From Spirochaetae bacterium HGW-Spirochaetae-5 (GTDB lineage: Bacteria > Spirochaetota > UBA4802 > UBA5550), in contig PGXT01000036.1 in the NCBI GenBank assembly GCA_002839285.1, positions 1 through 39,318 on the forward strand: DNA of 39,318 nucleotides, written 5' to 3'. Positions within the stretch are counted from its first letter, which is position 1. Each line of letters begins with the position of its first letter. The notes below the pieces were generated by a model that had not been told where the DNA came from, made no database searches, and was given only the letters and a program-made list of their open reading frames with translations. The position numbers were made by a program, and so were the translations under genes. Below, one piece after another: positions 32,589 through 39,318 of the stretch.

Positions 32589-35375
32589 ATGATAAATGAA
32601 AAACTGAACCGGAAGCTTGAAGAGAGCGAGTCAAGATACAGGGCTATTGTTGATGATCAGACAGATCTCATATGCAGATTTACACCTGACTATAAGCTTA
32701 CATTTGTGAATAAATCATATTGCAGCTTTTTTAATGCCGGGTACGATGAACTTATCGGCGTTAACTGGCTGAGTTTTCTTCCTGAAGAGGAGAAGGATGT
32801 GGTTCTTCAGCGTATTAGTACTCTTTCCAGAAATAATCCGAACATAACATATGAGCATAGCGTAAAACTGTCTGATGGTTCAACAGCCTGGCATCAGTGG
32901 ACCGATAGAGCGTTTTATGACGATGATGGAAATCTATATGAGTATCAGTCAATTGGAAGGGATATAACAGACTGGAAAAGAGATAATGACATAGCTTTAA
33001 AACAGAGAGATCTTGTTGCTGATCTTGGAAAAATTAATAGCTTTCAGGAATCTCTTAAACTGATTCTTGATACAGCTCTGGAGATTGAAGAGATAGATGG
33101 TGCAGGGATTTATTTTTTCGAAAACGAAACATCTATGCTGAAGCTCATTGCTCATGCCGGTCTGTCTGATGATTTTATAAGCGGAGTTAACCAGTATGAT
33201 TCCGATTCTCCTCAATCTGTTCAGATAAAAAAAGGTGTCCCAGTATTTTTATCTGAAAAAGAGATGAATGTATACAGTTCAGTACTTAATACAGGTGATT
33301 TGAAAACTCTTGCTGTAATTCCACTAATTGATGACGGCAAAGCTGTGGGAGCTCTTAATATTGCTTCAAAAACAGTACCAGAATTTTCTCCGAGAATAAA
33401 GCAATTTGCATTCACTACCGCTTTGTATATCGGCGGTATTCTTTCCCGCATTAAGGCAGATGAACTTATATTGACCAGTCAGAAAAATTTAATGGATCTG
33501 TTTTCGAAACTGGAAGATCTGATATTTATTTTAGATGACGATGGAAGCATTATTGATGTCAATGAAAGCACTCTCAGGAAATTAAAATACAACAAAGCTG
33601 ATATTCTTAAAAAAAATCTTATAGATCTTCACCCTCCCGATGAGGGGGAGAAAGTTGCATGTGTTGTTTCAGAAATGCTGAGCGGTGAAAAATTAAACTG
33701 CTCTATTCCGCTGATTACTGCAGAAGGGGAGCTTATGCCTGTTGAAACCAGAGTCAGCACCGGAACGTGGAACGGCAGAAAAGTTCTTTTCGGGATATCC
33801 CGTGATCTTACCGAAAGATTTTCCTATGAGACAGAGTTGAAAGAGACAGGCAATCGGCTTGATCTTGCTATCAGGGGGATGAATGTAGGATTCTGGGACT
33901 GGAAAGTTCAGACGGGTGAGCTTGTATTGAATGAAAGATGGGCTGAAATTATAGGATACACTCTCAAGGAAATTTCTCCTGTTAACATAGAAACATGGGT
34001 AAGGTTTGTTCATCCGGATGATCTTGTTCTGTCTAATAGAGAACTTGAACGACATTTTTCCGGAGAAACTGATTTTTACGATGCTGAAGTCCGGATGAAG
34101 CATAAAAGCGGTAATTGGGTATGGGTGCATGACAGAGGGAGGGTCTTTGAGAGGGATAATGATGGCCGGCCGCTGCGGGTATCCGGAACACATGCGGACA
34201 TTACTGACAGGAAAGAAGCCGAGTCGCGCCTGCTCAACGCGAAGGAGATGGCGGAGTCAGCAAATCTGGCGAAGAGCACATTTCTTGCCAATATGAGTCA
34301 TGATCTCCGGACTCCGATGAATGCGATTATTGGAATATCCGGAGTTCTTGTTAAAAAATATGATAATACTAATCCGCGTTTTAAAGAGGGTCTTCAGCTG
34401 ATTCATGAAAGCGGAGAACGTTTGATGAATCTGATAAATGATCTTCTGGATCTTTCAAGAATAGAAGCTCAGAAGATGGAGGTGTCAAATTCCTGGTTTT
34501 CATTGAAAGATTTTATCTCAGGAATCTATACTACCATGTCGGTGCTTATCGGTAAAAAAAATGTATCATTCAATTTTGAGTCTTCCGATATGGATAAATT
34601 TCTTTTTTACGATAAAGATAAATTGTATAGAGTATTGATGAACCTTCTGGGTAATGCGGCAAAATTTACCAGAGAGGGCTCTATTATTCTAAAAATAAAA
34701 ATTGATAGTGACAGATCGGTATTTGAAGTTGTCGATACAGGCATTGGTATAACAGAGAGTCAGATTCAGAATATATTTGAACCGTTTTATCAGGGTGACA
34801 ATACCATGACAAGGGAATTTACCGGTTCAGGTCTTGGCCTCTCTCTTTGTAAAAGCATGGCCGAGCTGATGAATGGTATTATAGAAATTGAGAGTGAATC
34901 GGGGAAGGGTACAATTGCCCGTCTTATTCTTCCCGGTGTAAGATCCGGCGGCAGGTGCAGTGATCTTCCCGCTGCTGATATTGACAAAGGTCCAGATTTA
35001 AGTGTTGAAAACGGATTCAGCAGCAAAAGAATTCTTATTGCTGATGACGAATACATAAGCAGAGAGACACTCAGGCATATGCTTGAAGATACTTTTGAAT
35101 TATCATTTGCGGAAAATGGTTTCAAAACTATTGATCTTTTCAGCTCCGGAGCTTATGATGTGGTTCTTCTTGACATAATGATGCCTGGGATGGACGGATA
35201 CAAGGTGCTTAAAGAATTGAATAGAATTGATATTAAAATCCCTGTAATAGCGGTTACGGCTCGTGCTATGCCGGAAGACAAAAAGAAGATGCTGGAATAT
35301 GGATTCGCATCAATCATAACTAAACCGGTAAACAGAGATGATCTTATTGACATGATTCAAAGGTTTATATTATAA
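32589..35375 (+). CDS. Hybrid sensor histidine kinase (PAS-GAF-PAS-PAS-HK-REC)
   Basis: Soluble hybrid kinase of 928 residues without membrane helices. Order: PAS (about 12-130, SRYRAIVDDQTDLICRF), GAF (about 140-285), PAS (about 298-412), PAS (about 420-545, ending GTHADITDRKEAE), HisKA with H571 in MSHDLRTPMN, HATPase with NLLGNAAKFT, DTGIGI and GSGLGLSL, and a C-terminal receiver (about 815-928) with D862 in LLDIMMPGMDGY and the lysine in TKPVN. All catalytic landmarks are intact. The start has no good Shine-Dalgarno. It lies 42 bp after the barrel gene and before two receiver genes, one broken and one fused to a GGDEF domain, likely partners in a phosphorelay (inference). Confidence 0.95.
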   Translation: MINEKLNRKLEESESRYRAIVDDQTDLICRFTPDYKLTFVNKSYCSFFNAGYDELIGVNWLSFLPEEEKDVVLQRISTLSRNNPNITYEHSVKLSDGSTAWHQWTDRAFYDDDGNLYEYQSIGRDITDWKRDNDIALKQRDLVADLGKINSFQESLKLILDTALEIEEIDGAGIYFFENETSMLKLIAHAGLSDDFISGVNQYDSDSPQSVQIKKGVPVFLSEKEMNVYSSVLNTGDLKTLAVIPLIDDGKAVGALNIASKTVPEFSPRIKQFAFTTALYIGGILSRIKADELILTSQKNLMDLFSKLEDLIFILDDDGSIIDVNESTLRKLKYNKADILKKNLIDLHPPDEGEKVACVVSEMLSGEKLNCSIPLITAEGELMPVETRVSTGTWNGRKVLFGISRDLTERFSYETELKETGNRLDLAIRGMNVGFWDWKVQTGELVLNERWAEIIGYTLKEISPVNIETWVRFVHPDDLVLSNRELERHFSGETDFYDAEVRMKHKSGNWVWVHDRGRVFERDNDGRPLRVSGTHADITDRKEAESRLLNAKEMAESANLAKSTFLANMSHDLRTPMNAIIGISGVLVKKYDNTNPRFKEGLQLIHESGERLMNLINDLLDLSRIEAQKMEVSNSWFSLKDFISGIYTTMSVLIGKKNVSFNFESSDMDKFLFYDKDKLYRVLMNLLGNAAKFTREGSIILKIKIDSDRSVFEVVDTGIGITESQIQNIFEPFYQGDNTMTREFTGSGLGLSLCKSMAELMNGIIEIESESGKGTIARLILPGVRSGGRCSDLPAADIDKGPDLSVENGFSSKRILIADDEYISRETLRHMLEDTFELSFAENGFKTIDLFSSGAYDVVLLDIMMPGMDGYKVLKELNRIDIKIPVIAVTARAMPEDKKKMLEYGFASIITKPVNRDDLIDMIQRFIL

Positions 35376-35426
35376 TAATAGTTGTACCTGAATAAAATTT
35401 TTAGAATAAAAAACAGGAATTATATG

Positions 35427-35477
35427 TATCTACTCATAAACTGGCGGAGATAAATACCACCAGGTTATGAGTAGATA
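35427..35477. terminator. Long hairpin after the histidine kinase gene
   Basis: TATCTACTCATAAACTGG (35427-35444) pairs with CCAGGTTATGAGTAGATA (35460-35477): 17 of 18 positions match, around a 15-nt loop. It starts about 50 bp after the kinase stop and is directly followed by a second hairpin (family B repeat). No T-run follows it directly, so the role (terminator, mRNA 3' protection, or element end) is open. Confidence 0.6.
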
Positions 35478-35478
35478 T

Positions 35479-35547
35479 AATTATATATCCCCGCCGCCTT
35501 CGGCGGCGGGGATAATAGACTTTTTTAATTCAGGAAAGTTAAGAAAT
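35479..35547 (+). repeat. Dispersed hairpin repeat, family B, copy 2
   Basis: Near copy of 28821-28890: AATTATATATCCC, then ATCCCCGCCGCC-TTC-GGCGGCGGGGAT, a 12-bp perfect stem, GATAATA, CTTTTTTA and AAAGTTAAG. Here it follows a plus-strand gene, and the T-run a few bases after the stem could terminate its transcription. Confidence 0.7.
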
Positions 35548-35597
35548 AAGAATTGGTTTAATATTAAAATTATCTGTAATTAACAGGGTTGAAATTA

Positions 35598-35934
35598 ATG
35601 AAGAATAGAATATTAATTGTTGATGATCTTTACGCGAACAGATATCTCCTTGAAGAGATATTTGATGAGTATGAAGTGTATAGTGTCTCCGATGGCGATC
35701 AGATGAGAGAAATATTAAAAACGGCTTACCAAAGAACTGAAATTCAACCAGTCTACAAAAAATATACCTGTAATTTTTCTTACAGTTCATAATACCAAGT
35801 ATGATGTGATTCACGGATTTAAAGCGGGGGGCGTTGATTTTGTTGTAAAACCTTTTGATGAGAATGATTTAAAATCACGAGTTGAGAAAATACTGAAAGA
35901 TAAAAATACAGGTGAAGTAATTGGTGATTTGTAA
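35598..35934 (+). pseudogene. Receiver-domain gene broken by an internal out-of-frame deletion
   Basis: The ATG at 35598 (AGGG 9 nt upstream) opens a normal receiver start: KNRILIVDDLYANRYLLEEI, then VYSVSDGDQMREILKT. The frame then runs into an abnormal stretch and stops at 35790-35792. In another frame the rest of a receiver continues: LTKELKFNQSTKNIPVIFLT, then HGFKAGGVDFVVKPFDENDL, to a TAA at 35932-35934. Compared with the adjacent REC-GGDEF protein, about 20 residues are missing at the junction near 35716-35735, including the phosphoacceptor Asp block (PDIILLDIMMPGIDG there). So the gene has lost both frame and active site. Decayed receiver, possibly recent; a sequencing or assembly error could explain the frame but hardly the missing block. 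Confidence 0.82.
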
Positions 35935-35951
35935 TAAGACAGAGGTTAAGT

Positions 35952-36842
35952 GTGGATAAATACAATATTCTTATTGTTGATGATGAACCGGCAAATCTAT
36001 ATCTTCTTGAGGAATTGTTAAGTGAAAATATCGTTACTTCTGCCCGTTGCGGAGATGAGATGTTCAGTGCACTGGAAAAAGAATCTCCGGATATTATTCT
36101 TCTGGATATAATGATGCCGGGTATTGATGGTCTTGCTCTGGCTGGCCAGCTGAAGGGGGATGAAAGATTCAGTGAGATACCTGTAATCTTTATAAGCGCT
36201 AAAAATTCAGGTGAGGATGTTGCTGAAGGTTTAAACATTGGAGCTGATGATTATATAAGGAAACCGTTTAATAATGCGGAGTTATTAGCCCGTATATCAA
36301 AAGTTATGAATAGCAGAAAGTCAAAAGCTGAGTTATACAGAAAAGCAACACGTGATAATCTGACTGGAGTTTTTAATAGAGACTATTTTTTTGAAGCACT
36401 ATCGTTAAAAATTCCCAAGGCAGATCGTGAAAATCAGATTTTTTCAATAGGGATTATAGATATTGATCATTTTAAAAAAGTCAATGATACATATGGACAT
36501 CAGGCTGGAGATAGAGTTTTAAAAAATCTCACACGATTTATAAACAAATCATTAAGAGAGTATGATGTTCTTGCCCGGTATGGCGGGGAGGAGTTTATAT
36601 TTTTACTTGATGGAATTTTAAAATCTCAGGCAGCGTTTATAATTGATAGAATCAGAAAGCAGGCCGCTGAAACAGTTTTCGATCCTGAAAACCATCTGCA
36701 TGTAACATTCAGCTGCGGATTGACAGATACATCTGAAATAGCAGGGCAAACAGATAAGTCGGATTTTCTTGTTAAAACAGCAGATAGAAGATTGTATCTA
36801 GCTAAATCAGGCGGAAGAAACAGAGTTATCCTGGAAGGATAG
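35952..36842 (+). CDS. Diguanylate cyclase response regulator (REC-GGDEF), GTG start
   Basis: PleD-like response regulator of 296 residues making c-di-GMP. The receiver (1-120) has D10-D11, phosphoacceptor D52 in LLDIMMPGIDG and K104 in RKPF. The GGDEF domain (130-296) has DNLTGVFNRDYF, IIDIDHFKKVNDTYGHQAGD and active-site GGEEF at 211-215. An RxxD inhibitory site (REYD, 202-205) lies exactly five residues before it, so product inhibition is expected. The start is GTG at 35952, supported by AGAGG 6 nt upstream. It lies 17 bp after the broken receiver gene and downstream of the hybrid kinase, its likely phosphodonor (inference). Confidence 0.95.
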   Translation: MDKYNILIVDDEPANLYLLEELLSENIVTSARCGDEMFSALEKESPDIILLDIMMPGIDGLALAGQLKGDERFSEIPVIFISAKNSGEDVAEGLNIGADDYIRKPFNNAELLARISKVMNSRKSKAELYRKATRDNLTGVFNRDYFFEALSLKIPKADRENQIFSIGIIDIDHFKKVNDTYGHQAGDRVLKNLTRFINKSLREYDVLARYGGEEFIFLLDGILKSQAAFIIDRIRKQAAETVFDPENHLHVTFSCGLTDTSEIAGQTDKSDFLVKTADRRLYLAKSGGRNRVILEG

Positions 36843-36937
36843 AAATTTCTCTGAATAATAGGGTCGTTATTTGTTTATTGACGCCAGTCTCTTTCTTTCA
36901 AATGATAAAAGAAAATATTATTAAAGGAATAATTAAT

Positions 36938-37729
36938 ATGATTATTTTATCGTATATTCTTCTCGGTTCTGTTGTCGGTTTTCTTGCGGGACTCCTCGGT
37001 ATAGGCGGCGGTCTTGTAATTGTTCCTGTTTTGACATTTATGTTTGCAGCTCAGGGGATTCCTCACGAACATCTTCTTCATCTGGCGCTGGGTACTTCTT
37101 TGGCAAGCATTGTTTTTACATCATTTTCCAGTATCCGGTCTCATCATAAAAGGGGAGCGGTAATCTGGCCGGTTGTAATTAAAATTACTCCGGGTATAAT
37201 TATTGGAACATTTTTTGGTGCCTGGATTGCTGCTCATCTTTCAACAAATTTTCTGAAAATATTTTTTACTCTTTTTCTTTTTTATGTCGGGATACAGATG
37301 CTTCTTGGAATAAAACCGAAGCCTTCAAGAGAGGTTCCCGGAAGTGCGGGGATATCCGGAGCAGGGGCTGTTATAGGTATATTCTCAAGTCTTGTGGGAA
37401 TTGGAGGCGGGACACTTTCTGTCACATTTCTTACCTGGTGTAATGTGACAATGCATAAAGCAATCGGCACATCGGCTGCTATCGGTTTCCCCATAGCAGT
37501 GACCGGAGCCGCAGGTTATGCTTTTAACGGTTTCTCTGTTCAGGGACTTCCGTCGGATGCATTCGGTTATATTCATCTTACCGCTTTGGGAGGAATTGCC
37601 GCTGCAAGTATTCTTACTGCGCCTCTCGGTGCTAGGTTTGCGCATAGTTTACCTGTGGATAAGCTTAAAAAGATATTTGCATCTCTGCTGCTTATTCTTG
37701 CAATACGTATGGCGTGGAGTCTGTTTTAA
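36938..37729 (+). CDS. TauE/SafE-family membrane permease
   Basis: Integral membrane protein of 263 residues, about eight helices in two similar halves. Each half starts with the family's glycine-rich motif: FLAGLLGIGGGLVIVPVL near the N-terminus and GIFSSLVGIGGGTLSVTFLT near the middle. The family (DUF81/TauE/SafE) transports sulfite, sulfoacetate or other organosulfur or small carboxylate anions. I chose the ATG at 36938 because AAAGGA lies 9 nt upstream; the frame is open to 36878 but no start there has a ribosome-binding site. No sulfur-metabolism gene is nearby, so the substrate is open. Confidence 0.93.
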   Translation: MIILSYILLGSVVGFLAGLLGIGGGLVIVPVLTFMFAAQGIPHEHLLHLALGTSLASIVFTSFSSIRSHHKRGAVIWPVVIKITPGIIIGTFFGAWIAAHLSTNFLKIFFTLFLFYVGIQMLLGIKPKPSREVPGSAGISGAGAVIGIFSSLVGIGGGTLSVTFLTWCNVTMHKAIGTSAAIGFPIAVTGAAGYAFNGFSVQGLPSDAFGYIHLTALGGIAAASILTAPLGARFAHSLPVDKLKKIFASLLLILAIRMAWSLF

Positions 37730-37773
37730 AATACCGGTTTTGTATAAATTTAAACTAGTGGAAGGGGGATTGG

Positions 37774-38262
37774 ATGGTAAAACCATTGAATGAATTCGGG
37801 GGTTGGCTTAAGTTTTTTCAGATTATAAATATTTTTTCTTTGATTCTGGTTACGCTTTATTTTTTATCTACTCTATATTTTACTGCCGGGGCTTTCTCTT
37901 TGAAAAATCCGCTTACTAATGAATTGAAACTTTCGATTGCTTTTATGTTTACGTTGTTTCCTGCGCTGTTTTATTATACGTTCAGAATTTTAAAATCTCT
38001 CAAGACTAAATCTCCGCATGTACCTGATGAAATTTCAGGATTTATCCGGTATATACTTTTATTCTCGGTTATTGCGGGAGTTGTAGAAATTACTCTCTTT
38101 GCGGCACCGGATATAATGAAACTTGTTTATGATCTTTTCAGATCATTAATTCAGCCCATAGTAATTAATATAATCTGGCTGATGTATTTTAGAAAATCTG
38201 TAAGAGTAAAAGAGTTCTACGGTCAGAATTCATCAACAGACTTGAGTAGTCTTTTCCGGTGA
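37774..38262 (+). CDS. DUF2569-family membrane protein
   Basis: Protein of 162 residues with four predicted helices (about 17-38, 50-70, 88-112, 125-145). It starts with NEFGGWLKFFQIINIFSLI and ends with MYFRKSVRVKEFYG, the paired N- and C-terminal motifs (GGWL and S-x-R-V-K-x-x-Y/F) that mark DUF2569. Family function is unknown. A purine-rich GGAAGGGGGA precedes the ATG. It follows the permease by 44 bp on the same strand and ends before a bidirectional hairpin. Confidence 0.82.
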   Translation: MVKPLNEFGGWLKFFQIINIFSLILVTLYFLSTLYFTAGAFSLKNPLTNELKLSIAFMFTLFPALFYYTFRILKSLKTKSPHVPDEISGFIRYILLFSVIAGVVEITLFAAPDIMKLVYDLFRSLIQPIVINIIWLMYFRKSVRVKEFYGQNSSTDLSSLFR

Positions 38263-38305
38263 CTGAGATGCGGTGTATAATGGTTTTTTTAAAATAAAAC
38301 ATTTC

Positions 38306-38343
38306 AACTCCCGGAGAAAGAGGAAGCACTGTCTACGGGAGTT
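38306..38343. terminator. Hairpin between convergent genes
   Basis: AACTCCCG (38306-38313) pairs perfectly with CGGGAGTT (38336-38343) around a 22-nt loop, midway between the DUF2569 stop and the minus-strand receptor stop. The plus-strand side continues TCTGTTATATTTATT; the minus-strand side continues into GAAATGTTTTATTTTAAAAAAA. Probably a shared terminator, though the large loop weakens it. Confidence 0.5.
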
Positions 38344-38364
38344 TCTGTTATATTTATTAAAGAA

Positions 38365-39318
38365 TTATATTCTGAATGCGGAAATAATCTGTTTTAATTT
38401 TTCAGCAAGTTTTGAAAGATTTTCTGAGCTGCTTGCAATCTCCTCGGACCCCCCTGCAATTGTCTGTGCCACATCATTTATATTGCTGATTGAAGAGACA
38501 ATTTCACTGACAGCAATTTTATGTTCCCCTGTGGAATGCGCAATCTCATCGGACATGTTTCTAACTATTCCGATTTTTGAACTTGCCGTATTATTGATCT
38601 CTTTCTGATGAATCATCTGATCATTAATCATTGCTATCTTGCCGTCAATTTCGTTTACACCGGTTATGATCTTGGCTGTAGCTTCGGTAGATTTTTTTAC
38701 AGCGCTGAATCCTGATTGTATTTCGTTATTATTAAGGCTTATAAGTTTCTCTATCTCTTTAATGCTCGAAGCAGTCTGGTCGGCGAGTTTTGATACTTCG
38801 TCTGCTACAACTGCGAACCCCCGGCCTGCATCACCGGCTCTTGCAGCTTCAATGGCTGCATTTAGAGACAGAAGATTAATCTGCTCGGAAATTTCTCTGA
38901 TAATGTTTACAATTTTAGTCATATCTTCAGAACTCTGGGAAACATTTATCATGCTCTGGTTCATGGTTTTCATTGAAGAGTCGCCGCTTTTAGCGTCATC
39001 TGCTATAAGTTTTGAAAGTTCAGCCGCTTCACTTACCGTGTCGTATACCTGGTTGATGCTGTCGGAAAGATTGTTGAGGATGGAAATAAGCTCTCCCAGC
39101 ATATCATTCTGCATATCCGATCCGTCAGAGATTTTATCCATACCTGCTGAAATCTCTTCTGTCGTAGCAGTAATCTCCTCTGCGGAAGATGCCTGACTCT
39201 GTGCGTTACCTGCAAATGAAACAGTGGACGCCGAAAGTTCTTCGGATGAGGATGACAACTCATCGGATACATCACGGATTTTTTCTATCATTTCAGTAAT
39301 GTTATTTCTCATATGGGT
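38365..39318 (-). CDS. Methyl-accepting chemotaxis protein, C-terminal part (5' end outside window)
   Basis: The frame is open to the right edge (two more codons beyond the ATG at 39312), so the start lies outside. About 317 residues are visible. The signalling tip is canonical: [20 protein letters not shown] followed by [18 protein letters not shown]. Long helices either side include [16 protein letters not shown] and a C-terminal [20 protein letters not shown], the usual methylation-helix style. It ends in ISAFRI with no CheR-binding pentapeptide. Compared with the receptor at the left edge it is closer to the family consensus. Sensor part and ligand are unknown. Confidence 0.95.
   Translation of the reverse strand, partial: THMRNNITEMIEKIRDVSDELSSSSEELSASTVSFAGNAQSQASSAEEITATTEEISAGMDKISDGSDMQNDMLGELISILNNLSDSINQVYDTVSEAAELSKLIADDAKSGDSSMKTMNQSMINVSQSSEDMTKIVNIIREISEQINLLSLNAAIEAARAGDAGRGFAVVADEVSKLADQTASSIKEIEKLISLNNNEIQSGFSAVKKSTEATAKIITGVNEIDGKIAMINDQMIHQKEINNTASSKIGIVRNMSDEIAHSTGEHKIAVSEIVSSISNINDVAQTIAGGSEEIASSSENLSKLAEKLKQIISAFRI

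Noticed and set aside
35589..35597. TTG start for the broken receiver gene
   Set aside because: The ATG at 35598 is three codons later with AGGG 9 nt upstream and gives the normal receiver N-terminus.

Overview
The window is 39.3 kb of moderately AT-rich chromosomal DNA from a diderm bacterium. Exported proteins with Sec signals, a lipobox protein, a predicted outer-membrane barrel, two chemotaxis receptors, many PAS/GAF/REC/GGDEF/EAL signalling proteins, two-subunit class I fumarase and AT-rich spacers with GC-rich hairpins would all fit a free-living spirochaete. That placement is an inference; there is no rRNA or other decisive marker. I found no tRNA, rRNA, CRISPR array, insertion sequence or prophage. 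Both window edges cut a methyl-accepting chemotaxis protein.

Layout. 1-2.1 kb: the C-terminal end of a chemotaxis receptor faces a PAP2 phosphatase across a spacer full of GC-rich hairpins. 2.6-6.2 kb: a GDPD / MFS transporter / GDPD / unknown-gene cluster, closed by a clear terminator. 6.3-10.64 kb: pyrB-pyrC followed after 5 bp by a large adenine-type DNA methyltransferase with an N-terminal helix-turn-helix. 10.64-13.3 kb (minus): an esterase-fold protein without its nucleophile, RadC, and an exported phospholipase-D-type protein. 13.8-19.3 kb (minus): an unknown gene, tsaD, ctpA, a Nudix hydrolase and fumarase beta and alpha, tightly packed with TAATG/TGATG junctions and one 29-bp overlap.

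19.5-24.5 kb: two large exported repeat proteins (TPR, then ankyrin) facing a small exported protein with a CsgG/LpoB-like start. 24.6-26.8 kb: a MocR-type regulator diverges from a small DUF2917-type gene over a spacer rich in TACAG/CTGTA motifs. 26.7-36.8 kb is a signalling block: a membrane GGDEF-EAL protein with degenerate GGDEF and a clipped EAL end, a STAS protein, a coiled-coil lipoprotein overlapping a 5'-nucleotidase-like/barrel protein that has lost its metal ligands, a hybrid histidine kinase, a receiver gene broken by an internal deletion, and a REC-GGDEF diguanylate cyclase. 36.9-39.3 kb: a TauE/SafE permease, a DUF2569 membrane protein and the second receptor.

Most worth following up: the HTH-methyltransferase in the pyrimidine operon, the ligand-less 5'-nucleotidase/barrel protein with its lipoprotein partner, several other decaying or repurposed enzymes (esterase, EAL, receiver), two dispersed intergenic repeat families each present twice, and a convergent terminator whose hairpin contains both stop codons.
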